Positions 45,959 to 55,059 of a DNA stretch of 64,000 nucleotides are shown piece after piece. This DNA is from Marinagarivorans sp. (lineage in GTDB: Bacteria; Pseudomonadota; Gammaproteobacteria; Pseudomonadales; Cellvibrionaceae): NCBI GenBank assembly GCA_028281865.1, contig JANQJB010000036.1, positions 1 to 64,000 of the forward strand, given 5' to 3'. The position numbers and the translations under genes were made by a program. Under the pieces are notes generated by a model. It saw only the letters and a list, made by a program, of their open reading frames with translations, had not been told where the DNA came from and did no database searches. Each line of letters starts with the position of its first letter. Position 1 is the first letter of the stretch.

Positions 45959-48512
45959 TTTTCGCTGGTTTAAACGGCAGACGACAAAATTTAGAATCAC
46001 CATTGGGATGGTTAGTATTATTATAACTGTGTTGTTGCTTGCAGTTTTTCTAGGTTTGTTCCCAGACGAGAGGAAAGCGCGTCTTGAAGCTCGAGTCAGC
46101 TTGGCAGAAATAGTAGCGGCCAATAGCACGCTTATGATTTCTCAGCGCAATATTGTGCGTATGAAAACGTTGTTAGAGCTCGTGGTTGAGAGAAATGAAG
46201 ATATTGTAAGGGCAGTTATTACCGATTCGTCCGCTGAGGAAGTCGTGATAATTGGCAGCGAAGTGTCTGAAAACCTGATTGAAGTTAGCGTCCCAATTTA
46301 TCAATCGAACGAACGATGGGGGGAAGTAAAACTTTGGTTTACGCCGCTTTATCCCAACGGTTGGATCGGTTTTTTTTATCAGCCAGCAGTGCACCTCATA
46401 TTGTTCGTTGCAGTGTTTGGATTCGTCATTTTATTTTTATACCTTGGTCGCATTTTAAAATTACTTGACCCTTCGCAGGCAATCCCAGATCGTGTACGCA
46501 GTGCACTTGATACCATGGCGGAAGGCTTGTTGGTACTAGATTCACGTGAAAATATCGTGTTGGCAAACGAGTCTTTTTCAACGTTGGTCAAAATGTCCAA
46601 AGAAGATTTAATTGGTATAAAAGCTTCGAGGTTTAAATGGACCAATGACGCAAATTTGACTCTGGACGGAAAGTCTACACCTTGGAATAAAGCGTTAAAA
46701 ACTCAAGAAGTGGATATTGGTCAACGAATTCGCTTACAACTTTCTCCCGAAGAACAACGCACATTTATTGTTAACTGTTCACCTGTACTAGGTGAGAGTG
46801 GTAAAGCGGGTGGCGTACTCGTGAGTTTCGATGATGTAACCTTGCTTGATTTAAAAGAAAAGGAATTAGAAAAATCAAAACTTGAAGCTGAGCAGGCTAA
46901 TCAAACCAAAAGTGACTTTCTTGCTAATATGAGTCACGAAATAAGAACTCCGATGAATGCCATTATGGGTTTTACCGAGATTTTGAGGCGTGGCTATGGT
47001 AAAGGTGTACACGCAAAGCAACACTTGGAGACTATAGCGAAAAACAGCGCGCATCTGCTCGATTTAATTAACGATATTCTCGATTTGTCCAAGGTCGAAT
47101 CAGGCTCTATTGAAGTCGAAATTATTCCATGTGCGCTGCATGAAGTCATTATGGATGTTATACAAGTGATGTCTGTAAATGCAGAACGAAAAGGAGTGTT
47201 ATTATCTTACAAACCCACCGGGCCTTTACCTGCGACTATTAATACAGATCCTGCAAGAGTTAGGCAGATTATTACTAATTTGATTGGCAATGCAATTAAA
47301 TTTACCGAGAGCGGCGGTATCGACGTTATTACACGTTTTGATCCAAAAAACAAAAATAAATTGTTGTATATTGACGTTGTAGATACCGGGATTGGTATGG
47401 ATAAGGAACAATGTCAGAAAATATTCGATCCATTTGTTCAGGCAGACTCTTCGATTACACGAAGATTTGGCGGAACTGGCCTTGGTTTAACAATTAGTAA
47501 ACGCTTTGCCGAAGCCTTGGGTGGAGATATTGAGGTTAGCAGTGAACCTCAAAAAGGTAGCAAATTTACCGTTAGTATTGCCTATGGCGACATTCAGAAA
47601 ATTAGCTTTTTGCAGCCAAATAAACTTACCGCGTTTCACAATAGCGAGGCCAAGACTGAACGCCTGTCATGGACTTTTGAGCCTGCTGACGTTTTAGTGG
47701 TTGATGATGGCGAGGAAAACAGGTCTTTAGTGCAGCTTGTGCTCGAGCATTCAGGTTTAACGGTGGAGGTAGCGAGAGACGGCTTAGAGGGAATGGAAAA
47801 AGCGCTTGCAGGTGATTTCGAATTAGTTCTTATGGATGTCCAAATGCCTGTTATGGACGGATACACGGCGATAAAAAATCTGCGCCAAAAAAGTTTTGCC
47901 AAACCAGTTGTTGCGCTGACTGCGCATGCGATGAAAGGAATCGAGGAAAAATGTAAAGACGCTGGATTTGACGGCTACTTGGCTAAACCGATAAAAATTG
48001 ATGAGATGTTGAATTACATATCACAGTGGCTTGCCGGGCAGCCCGTCGTCGATTTGGGTTCAGATTTGATAGACGAAATGCAAAATATCGCTATGTCTGA
48101 TGATGAGGCTCTAAAAGAAGATACGACAAATGCCAGTGATAACAATGGTTCGACTAATTCTATTGTGTCTTCCATGCAGGATAATCCGCGTTATCGCCCA
48201 GTATTAATTAAGTTTGTAGAGCGTTTAGCGTGTCAGATAAATGCGATGGACGACGCTTTTGGCAAACGTGATCTTGATGAAGTGGCCCATTTAGCGCACT
48301 GGCTGAAAGGCTCTGCGGGAACAGTGGGCTATGATTCGTTTACACAGCCTGCTGCGGCACTTGAGAATGCCGCTCTGGAAGGAAATATAAACGCTATTCC
48401 TTTAAAGCTGATTGAAATAAAAGTTATGTATCGTCAAATTAGGCTCGACGATTTTGAACTCCCGGTGCTTTCTAACACACAATCTGTGACTCAGCGAAGT
48501 GTCGGAGGGTAG
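45948..48512 (+). CDS. Hybrid sensor histidine kinase (PAS-HisKA-HATPase-REC-HPt)
   Basis: Membrane phosphorelay kinase, 854 aa. Helices near 17-38 and 145-166 enclose a small periplasmic domain. PAS follows (about 185-300), then HisKA with His330 in SHEIRTPMN, HATPase_c (N box LIGNAIKF, G box GTGLGLTISKRFAEALGG), REC with Asp630 in LMDVQMPVMDG, and an HPt domain with His784 in AHWLKGSAG. BarA/ArcB-like plan. The ATG overlaps the stop of the LEPR-XLL gene by 11 bases, so the two are translationally coupled and likely functionally linked. The REC-GGDEF-EAL gene 230 bp downstream is a plausible output. Confidence 0.93.
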   Translation: MKINFRWFKRQTTKFRITIGMVSIIITVLLLAVFLGLFPDERKARLEARVSLAEIVAANSTLMISQRNIVRMKTLLELVVERNEDIVRAVITDSSAEEVVIIGSEVSENLIEVSVPIYQSNERWGEVKLWFTPLYPNGWIGFFYQPAVHLILFVAVFGFVILFLYLGRILKLLDPSQAIPDRVRSALDTMAEGLLVLDSRENIVLANESFSTLVKMSKEDLIGIKASRFKWTNDANLTLDGKSTPWNKALKTQEVDIGQRIRLQLSPEEQRTFIVNCSPVLGESGKAGGVLVSFDDVTLLDLKEKELEKSKLEAEQANQTKSDFLANMSHEIRTPMNAIMGFTEILRRGYGKGVHAKQHLETIAKNSAHLLDLINDILDLSKVESGSIEVEIIPCALHEVIMDVIQVMSVNAERKGVLLSYKPTGPLPATINTDPARVRQIITNLIGNAIKFTESGGIDVITRFDPKNKNKLLYIDVVDTGIGMDKEQCQKIFDPFVQADSSITRRFGGTGLGLTISKRFAEALGGDIEVSSEPQKGSKFTVSIAYGDIQKISFLQPNKLTAFHNSEAKTERLSWTFEPADVLVVDDGEENRSLVQLVLEHSGLTVEVARDGLEGMEKALAGDFELVLMDVQMPVMDGYTAIKNLRQKSFAKPVVALTAHAMKGIEEKCKDAGFDGYLAKPIKIDEMLNYISQWLAGQPVVDLGSDLIDEMQNIAMSDDEALKEDTTNASDNNGSTNSIVSSMQDNPRYRPVLIKFVERLACQINAMDDAFGKRDLDEVAHLAHWLKGSAGTVGYDSFTQPAAALENAALEGNINAIPLKLIEIKVMYRQIRLDDFELPVLSNTQSVTQRSVGG

Positions 48513-48742
48513 TATCTAGAGGACAGTTGTAGGGTTGAGAGAGAAGCACGACCGCTGTCAGAAAATTCCTTATTCGATTTTGCTACAACTCAAGATTTTG
48601 GTTAACTTATGAGCAAAAGCCGATCTATACTTAAAATAGAGCCTTTTTAAATGCGCTTTTTTGGTTACGCACGTAAAACTATTGTAAGCAAAATATCTGC
48701 ATTGGATAAATGATATTAACATAGATTATTTCGGTAAGTTAT

Positions 48743-50578
48743 ATGCAGTATTATCCGAAGAGTCGTAGCCTACAACTGGAAGTTGAAAACTTGTCTAGTG
48801 AATGGTTGTCGGATCCCGATTTTAAAGACGCCGTTATCATGATGGTCGATGACGAACCACTCGTCATGGAAATGCTTCAAACTATTTTGGAAGAGCACGG
48901 CTATAAAAATTTTGTTCAGATAGACGATTCGCGGCAGGCAATTGAAGCCGTTAATCAACAACAACCCGATGTTCTGCTACTCGATTTAAAAATGCCGCAC
49001 CTAGATGGTATCGCGATCCTTGAAGCACTTAGAAAAAATTCAAAGACACAATATTTGTCTGTTATTGTTTTAACATCTTCAGACGATTCGTTAACAAAAC
49101 TGCGTGTTTTAGAGCTGGGTGCAACAGATTTTCTTGCTAAACCAGTAGACCCGAGTGAGCTGGTATTGAGGTTGAGAAATACTTTAACTATTAAAGCCTA
49201 CCAGGACAAACTCGCGTATTATGACCCCCTCACGAAGTTACCTAATAGAAAACTTTTTATTGAACGTCTGCAATGGGCAATAAAATTTGCCGAGCGCGAA
49301 AATCATCGTGTTGCAGTAATGAATGTAGCGATCGATCGTTTTCAACAAGTCAATAATAGCTTGGGCACACGTATGGGCGATCAGCTTTTGCAGCAGATTG
49401 CAGGCCGACTGATCAACAGTTTACGAAAGAGTGATGCTTCATCTCGCGCCGCCGTAGGTCCAATCGGGCGCAATATTGCGCGACTGAGCGGCGATGAATT
49501 TGCGATTTTATTACCTATCATAAAATCTAAAGCTGCCAAAGGTATATTAACTGTCGCGACTAATATTCGAGAGGTATTAAAAGAAGCGTTCTTACTTGAT
49601 GGTAATGAAGTTTTCGTTACCGCCAGTATTGGTGTTGCGATATGTCCAAACGATGCGGAAGATTCAGACACCTTAATGAAGCAAGCTGGCGCAGCAACAA
49701 CGTTTGCAAAAGAAAACGGCCGGGATTGCTTTCAGTTTTATTCAAAGGAAATTAGCGAGGCTTCAAAACGTCGCTTGAGCATTGAATCCGGCTTGCGGAG
49801 AGCACTAGATCGCTCGGAACTTTCACTTTATTACCAACCAAAGGTAGATGCCAGTTCGGAAAAAATTACAGGAGTAGAGGCCTTGCTTCGTTGGGAGAGG
49901 CCGAGTGAAGGTTTGGTTATGCCCGGTGAGTTTATACCGGTTGCAGAAGAGACAGGTATTATCACGCAAATTGGTGAGTGGGTGCTTGAAGAAGCCTGTC
50001 GACAATCTACTCGCTGGAACGAGATGGGTTTTAAAGACTTAAAAATGTCGATCAATGTATCGACTCAGCAATTTCGTGGTTCGAATTTTCCCAATGCAAT
50101 AGAAAAAGTGTTAAAAAGAAGCGGCTTACGGCCACAAAATCTTTTTGTTGAAATAACTGAAGGCATGTTAATTGGTGACATACAAAAAATTAGTGATATT
50201 CTGTTTGAAATCAAGGCAACAGGATGTTGTATTTCAATAGACGACTTTGGAACGGGATATTCTTCATTTAACTATCTTAAAAGTTTTCCTATCGACGAGC
50301 TGAAAATTGACCGCTCTTTTATAATAGATATCGCCGACGAATATGATGATCAAGCTATTGTTAGCGCGATGGTTGCGATGGCAAAATTGTTAGAACTCAG
50401 AGTTGTCGCTGAAGGTGTTGAACACATCCAGCAATTAGAGTTTTTACAAGCGCTCGAATGTGACACGATTCAAGGGTACTATTATTCAAGACCACTTTCA
50501 GTAACGGAATTTGAAGCTTACTATAGAACGCGAAATTTTAATGCCAAGATTCGCGATAAAGATTACGCTGTAAAATAG
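48743..50578 (+). CDS. Response regulator with REC-GGDEF-EAL
   Basis: 611-residue c-di-GMP turnover protein. Receiver (about 30-150; Asp81 in LLLDLKMPHLDG, lysine in LAKPVD), GGDEF (about 160-325) and EAL (about 345-600). The GGDEF motif is SGDEF, and about 12 residues are inserted between the RKSD site and the motif, so cyclase activity is doubtful. The EAL domain has intact EALLRW, DDFGTGYSSFNYL, KIDRSFI, AEGVE and QGYYYSRP, so phosphodiesterase activity is expected. It follows the hybrid kinase gene and is its probable partner: phosphorelay from the surface protein locus to c-di-GMP. This link is inferred from gene order. Confidence 0.92.
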   Translation: MQYYPKSRSLQLEVENLSSEWLSDPDFKDAVIMMVDDEPLVMEMLQTILEEHGYKNFVQIDDSRQAIEAVNQQQPDVLLLDLKMPHLDGIAILEALRKNSKTQYLSVIVLTSSDDSLTKLRVLELGATDFLAKPVDPSELVLRLRNTLTIKAYQDKLAYYDPLTKLPNRKLFIERLQWAIKFAERENHRVAVMNVAIDRFQQVNNSLGTRMGDQLLQQIAGRLINSLRKSDASSRAAVGPIGRNIARLSGDEFAILLPIIKSKAAKGILTVATNIREVLKEAFLLDGNEVFVTASIGVAICPNDAEDSDTLMKQAGAATTFAKENGRDCFQFYSKEISEASKRRLSIESGLRRALDRSELSLYYQPKVDASSEKITGVEALLRWERPSEGLVMPGEFIPVAEETGIITQIGEWVLEEACRQSTRWNEMGFKDLKMSINVSTQQFRGSNFPNAIEKVLKRSGLRPQNLFVEITEGMLIGDIQKISDILFEIKATGCCISIDDFGTGYSSFNYLKSFPIDELKIDRSFIIDIADEYDDQAIVSAMVAMAKLLELRVVAEGVEHIQQLEFLQALECDTIQGYYYSRPLSVTEFEAYYRTRNFNAKIRDKDYAVK

Positions 50579-50669
50579 TCTGATATTAAAAATATTCTAA
50601 CTACTGTTGTCCAAAATCAATAAAATCAGTAGGCTATTAATAGAGTTGGGCTATTTCTGAACAACGTAA

Positions 50670-52142
50670 CTAAGCGATGGCTTTAGTTACGCTGTTTTGG
50701 TACGCCAGCGGTAGCGAGAAGTAAAAACATGCTCCTCCCTCAGGGGAGTTCTTATAAGCAATACTACCTCCCATAGATTGGATAGCTTGTTTTACGATAG
50801 CGAGGCCGAGACCAAACGAATGGCTAGTTTCACCTTGGGTATTTGAAGAAAACGCCTCGAATAGCTTTGCTTGTTTATGCTCGTCAACTCCAGGACCATT
50901 GTCAGTTACATAGGTTGTAACAAGGTTTTCGTCTAAGCTTGTGGTGATAGTAATTTTTGAGTTAGGTGGCGAAAATTTAATGGCGTTGGACAGTAAATTT
51001 TGGAAAACTTGATTAACTAAAAAAGTATTTCCGAGTACCGTTGACGTATCCGCATCAATTTGATTTGATATTTCAATATCTTTTTCAGTGAGCATCTCTA
51101 CAATAAGTTCACAAACAAATGTACTGGAATCGTAAAGTGAGATGGTTTCCGTCGGAATTTCAGTGCTTGAATTTAGACGGCAAAATAACAGGCATGTTTC
51201 GACTAGGCCTTTCATTTGGTTAATACTATTTTTAATAATTGTTTCTAACCTTTGAGTGTTTTTTGTAGTTTCATGCAGTTTGCACAAGCGGTTAAAGCCC
51301 AAGTTAAAGGCGTTTAACGGCGTACGTATATCGTGGCCCATAATCCGTAGCATAAAACGGGTATTGTCCATTTGCTGTTCTATCTGACGACTGCGAATTA
51401 TCTCAGACGCGATACGATTGATACGGCAGATAAACTCTTCGGGCGAAAAGGGTTTTTGGATAAAATCGTCAGCGCCGGACTTAAGAAACTTAACAGCTGT
51501 CAACTCTTCTCCATGAGCAGAAACACCGATTATCGCTAGCTCTGAGTGAGAGTAGCGTTCGCGTAAACTAGACAGTAGTTCAACGCCGCAGGTTCCTGGT
51601 AGATGTTGATCTAGCACTAATATGTCAATTGACTCCTCTTTACTTTCAAAAAGAGCGTACGCATCTTCCGCTGATTCAACAGTTATAACATTAAACCCTT
51701 GATTTTGTGTCAAATGTGCCATAAGTTCCGCAGCGGCTGGAGAATCTTCGACAATTAGCACATTTAATTGCTCATTATGCCAAATCTGTTCGCAGGTATT
51801 AGCCAAACGCTCAAGAGTTTGCGTCCCCGATTTAACGATGTAGTCGGCAATTGGGCGTGTGCAGACTAAATCTCGGAGCGTATCGGAGACTGTCGCCGTA
51901 AAAACGATAGTGATGATATGTGCATCTAGCAGTTTATCGAGTAATTTTAGAGAATTGGCATCTTCGATAGAGAGATTGGTTATGGCCAAAAAGTAATCAT
52001 CTGGTGAAAGTTGTAACTCGTCAAGTTCAACGTATGAACTTACGTGTGTCACTCTAAATCGAAAGTCTTCGAGCACAGACTTTAGCGCATTAGCTTGTGA
52101 TACTGAATTTTCGATAACGAGTATACTGCGATCTGAAAACAT
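50670..52142 (-). CDS. Soluble hybrid histidine kinase (REC-like, REC, HisKA, HATPase)
   Basis: 490-residue cytoplasmic kinase without membrane helices. The first receiver-like domain (about 1-125) reads FLAITNLSIED, so its phospho-acceptor aspartate is probably missing. The second (about 130-250) has LVLDQHLPGTCG and IQKPFS. HisKA has GHDIRTPLNAF, followed by an N box (NLLSNAIKF) and GLGLAIVKQAIQSMGG. Receiver domains in front of a kinase imply control by an upstream phosphodonor. The gene is convergent with the REC-GGDEF-EAL gene and divergent from regB, so it may take part in the same phosphorelay. Confidence 0.88.
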   Translation of the reverse strand: MFSDRSILVIENSVSQANALKSVLEDFRFRVTHVSSYVELDELQLSPDDYFLAITNLSIEDANSLKLLDKLLDAHIITIVFTATVSDTLRDLVCTRPIADYIVKSGTQTLERLANTCEQIWHNEQLNVLIVEDSPAAAELMAHLTQNQGFNVITVESAEDAYALFESKEESIDILVLDQHLPGTCGVELLSSLRERYSHSELAIIGVSAHGEELTAVKFLKSGADDFIQKPFSPEEFICRINRIASEIIRSRQIEQQMDNTRFMLRIMGHDIRTPLNAFNLGFNRLCKLHETTKNTQRLETIIKNSINQMKGLVETCLLFCRLNSSTEIPTETISLYDSSTFVCELIVEMLTEKDIEISNQIDADTSTVLGNTFLVNQVFQNLLSNAIKFSPPNSKITITTSLDENLVTTYVTDNGPGVDEHKQAKLFEAFSSNTQGETSHSFGLGLAIVKQAIQSMGGSIAYKNSPEGGACFYFSLPLAYQNSVTKAIA

Positions 52143-52290
52143 GAGAAAAATACACGACGGTATAATAGTTGATTTTTGAGTACGAACTCACCTTTTATAG
52201 TATAGGGGTATAGTGCTGAAGATGAGAAATGAATCGCTGCTAAATTCAGTTTAATTTTAAGCAGACTCTGATTAACTCCGATGAGAAACA

Positions 52291-53565
52291 ATGACGCTAA
52301 ATAGCTACATAGACAATCAAAGTTTATTTACCGACAGCAAGTCGATTCTTAAAAAGCTTCTTTGGCTGAGAATTAGCATGTTGCAAGTGGCGCTGGTGAT
52401 GCTGGGGCTTTATTTCCTACTGGTCGATAAGCAGCTACCTTATTTTGCCATGTTAGCAACGATTGTTGGCAGTGTTTTTTATAGCCTTGTTGTTTTTGTA
52501 CGACTTAAACCAGAGAAACAGATTTTTGAATGGGAAGTATTTTTCAATATCTTGTTCGACGCGGCAATTTTGGTTATTTTGGTTTCTATGTCAGGGCGTG
52601 CGTCTAATCCATTTATCTATTATTTGTTGGTGCTAGTTGCAATTAATGCAACAATTTTTTCTCGGTTAATTTGTTGGGTTTTTACTGCAACCGCTATCGT
52701 GGCTTATACTGCACTTTTATACTTTGACCTCGATGGCCATATGCATCATATGTTTGATGATTTCCAGCTCCATTTGGTTGGCATGTGGATTAACTTTGTT
52801 GGCAGTGCAATTTTGGTAGCAGCCTTTGTTTCTTTTTTAGCAAAAATGCTGAGGGATCAACAAAGGCACTTGGCGGCCATTCGTGAAGAAAACTTAAAAA
52901 ACGAACAACTCATTGGTATTGCCACTCTCTCAGCTTCTACTGTCCACGCGTTAGGCACACCGCTGTCTACTATGGCGGTGATTTTAGGTGAAAGTCTATT
53001 GGAAAAAAACGCTTTAGAGGAACAAGACACGAAAATGTTACTCGGTGAAGTGGAGCGCTGTAAAAAAACATTGAGTAAGTTATCGCTTTTAGCGAATAAC
53101 GAAGCTCAAGAGCATAACAGGATATCGCTTTGTGATTTATTGAGCGATCTGAAAGAACATTATGACATTACCGTTCCGCGGATCATGCCTGAGTTTGAAA
53201 TAAAAGACGAGAGTAAGTCGGTTTATTTTTATTCCGGAGCACTGCTTTTTCACGCAATCATAAATTTAATCGATAATGCGATTCAAGCCGCTAAGACGCG
53301 CGTATATGTTACGGGTTCGAAAGTAACAGAACAAAATGAGAAAAACTGGGTAGCGCTTGAAATAGTTGATGATGGTGATGGAATAACTAATGAAGTCGCA
53401 TCAAATTGGGGTAAGCCGATGATGTCGGATGTCGAGCAAGGCTTGGGTATCGGAGTTTTTCTGGCTAATAGCACAATAGAAAAATATGGTGGCCGACTAG
53501 ATTATAAAAATAATATTGATGACTCGATAACACAGATCATAGTCAAATTGCCATGTGCAAAGTAA
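52291..53565 (+). CDS. regB: Redox sensor histidine kinase RegB/PrrB/RoxS type
   Basis: 424-residue kinase with about six N-terminal helices. The phospho-acceptor is His219 in the characteristic RegB H box STVHALGTPLSTMAV. The quinone-site motif appears as SGRASNPF near residue 105 and the redox-active cysteine of the dimer interface as Cys257 in VERCKKTL, so both classical redox inputs seem kept. The ATPase part contains NLIDNAIQAA and GLGIGVFLAN. The response regulator gene follows 34 bp downstream. Expected to respond to respiratory redox state; in gammaproteobacteria the pair is also named RoxS/RoxR. Confidence 0.93.
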   Translation: MTLNSYIDNQSLFTDSKSILKKLLWLRISMLQVALVMLGLYFLLVDKQLPYFAMLATIVGSVFYSLVVFVRLKPEKQIFEWEVFFNILFDAAILVILVSMSGRASNPFIYYLLVLVAINATIFSRLICWVFTATAIVAYTALLYFDLDGHMHHMFDDFQLHLVGMWINFVGSAILVAAFVSFLAKMLRDQQRHLAAIREENLKNEQLIGIATLSASTVHALGTPLSTMAVILGESLLEKNALEEQDTKMLLGEVERCKKTLSKLSLLANNEAQEHNRISLCDLLSDLKEHYDITVPRIMPEFEIKDESKSVYFYSGALLFHAIINLIDNAIQAAKTRVYVTGSKVTEQNEKNWVALEIVDDGDGITNEVASNWGKPMMSDVEQGLGIGVFLANSTIEKYGGRLDYKNNIDDSITQIIVKLPCAK

Positions 53566-53599
53566 ATGACATGTATCGCATTTTATTTTAGGCATTCAA

Positions 53600-54142
53600 A
53601 TGAAATTTAATGGGGAAAAACTCTTATATTTAGAAGACGATTTAGTGCTTGCAAAAGTTACCAAAAACGCATTATCCAAGCGAGGTTTAGAAGTTTGCCA
53701 TTTTGAGAGTATTGCGGCTGTAAAAGCGTCGTCGGAGATTCAGCATTTTGATTTTGCTATTTTAGATTTGAAACTTGAGGACGGCAATTCGCTTGAATTG
53801 ATTGAGCAACTCAAAAGCGTTAATCACGACATTAGTATTCTCGTTTTAACGGGTTATGCCAGTATTTCTACTGCGGTAAAAGCGGTCAAACTTGGTGCAA
53901 CTAACTATCTGGCTAAACCAGCCACTGTTAGCCAGATACTCGCTTCTTTAATCGACAATGTTCCTACAGAGTTCAATGAATCAATTGATGCAGAGGCCTA
54001 TTCGGTGAAACGCTTAGAATGGGAGCATATTCAAAGAGTCTTGCAGGAGAATAATGGGAATATTTCGGCGGCCGCTCGGCAACTCAAAATGCACCGCCGT
54101 ACGCTTCAGCGAAAATTAAAGAAAAAACCTGTAGCGGAATGA
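53600..54142 (+). CDS. regA: Response regulator RegA/PrrA/RoxR
   Basis: 180-residue DNA-binding regulator of the RegBA pair. The receiver has Asp56 in FAILDLKLEDG, GYASISTAVKAVKLGA and the switch lysine in YLAKPA. The C-terminus carries a Fis-type helix-turn-helix (AARQLKMHRRTLQRKLKKKP) that is nearly invariant in RegA homologues. It lies 34 bp after regB and is surely co-transcribed. Typical targets are respiratory and carbon-metabolism genes; targets here are unknown. Confidence 0.95.
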   Translation: MKFNGEKLLYLEDDLVLAKVTKNALSKRGLEVCHFESIAAVKASSEIQHFDFAILDLKLEDGNSLELIEQLKSVNHDISILVLTGYASISTAVKAVKLGATNYLAKPATVSQILASLIDNVPTEFNESIDAEAYSVKRLEWEHIQRVLQENNGNISAAARQLKMHRRTLQRKLKKKPVAE

Positions 54143-54231
54143 CGCTAACAGCTGTATTTCGCCGTATCACTTAGATTATAATTTGCGGCTTTTAATTTCG
54201 TCACAACGTATACACTGAGGTCAAATCTAAG

Positions 54232-55044
54232 ATGTTCAAATTAGTGATGTTTAAAAACGCTATCGTTTTTGTGATTACTTCGTTCTGTTGGCTATCTTCT
54301 TTTGCAAGTGCTGAGGAAGAGCCGGGCTTTAAAGGTGACTTTGAATTGGGTTGGCTGACGACTGCGGGAAACACGGATACGGTTTCGACTAAAGCAAAGA
54401 TAAAGGTCGACCATAACACGAAGTATTTGCGCAATAACTATATATTAGAAGGGTATTCAAGCAGCAGCGATGTCAGGGTCCCAAGTTCGGACAACCCGAA
54501 CATTTTAGCGACAGTTAATCAAACCACCGCCGAAAAATACTTCGCTTCTATGCGCAACGAATTTAAACTCAATAAAAAGCATTCTGCAATGTTTCTATTT
54601 TCTTCTTATGAGGATGATCGATTTTCAGGTTTTGATTATCAAGCATCAATAGCAGCGGGTTATGCGAATAGGCTATTTCAATACGACCGCTCTCATTTTG
54701 ACTACCGCGTCGGACCGGGTTATTCGGTAGCAAAAGAGATCACCGTTGATGGAAACGACGTGATAATAGAGGAGGACACAGTAGAAACAGCGATCGTTCG
54801 CGTGGACCTTGAGTATGTATTTAATATTACTGAGAATGCAAAATTTGAACAGAATGTCGCAAGCGAAATCGCGACGGACTCCGATAAAAATACTAAAACA
54901 AAATCTATTTCAGCCATTTCAGCTAATATTAATAAGTCTCTGGCGCTAAAAGCAGCATTTACAATAAATTATAATGACGTTGTACCAGCTGGGAAAAAGC
55001 AGGCTGACACGCAAAGCAGCTTTACGCTGGTCTATTCGTTCTAA
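54232..55044 (+). CDS. DUF481 (YdiY-like) outer-membrane protein
   Basis: Predicted 270-residue outer-membrane beta-barrel of the salt-induced YdiY family. A signal peptide ends at ASA near residue 26, then GDFELGWLTTAGNTDTVSTK opens the barrel in the way seen across DUF481. Alternating strands run to a terminal aromatic (VYSF), the outer-membrane insertion signal. Two starts are possible (54232 or the ATG at 54250); both leave a signal peptide. The sulfatase gene begins 15 bp later, so the two are probably co-transcribed, tying an outer-membrane protein to a sulfatase. Confidence 0.88.
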   Translation: MFKLVMFKNAIVFVITSFCWLSSFASAEEEPGFKGDFELGWLTTAGNTDTVSTKAKIKVDHNTKYLRNNYILEGYSSSSDVRVPSSDNPNILATVNQTTAEKYFASMRNEFKLNKKHSAMFLFSSYEDDRFSGFDYQASIAAGYANRLFQYDRSHFDYRVGPGYSVAKEITVDGNDVIIEEDTVETAIVRVDLEYVFNITENAKFEQNVASEIATDSDKNTKTKSISAISANINKSLALKAAFTINYNDVVPAGKKQADTQSSFTLVYSF

Positions 55045-55059
55045 GAGAGTATTTCTGAA

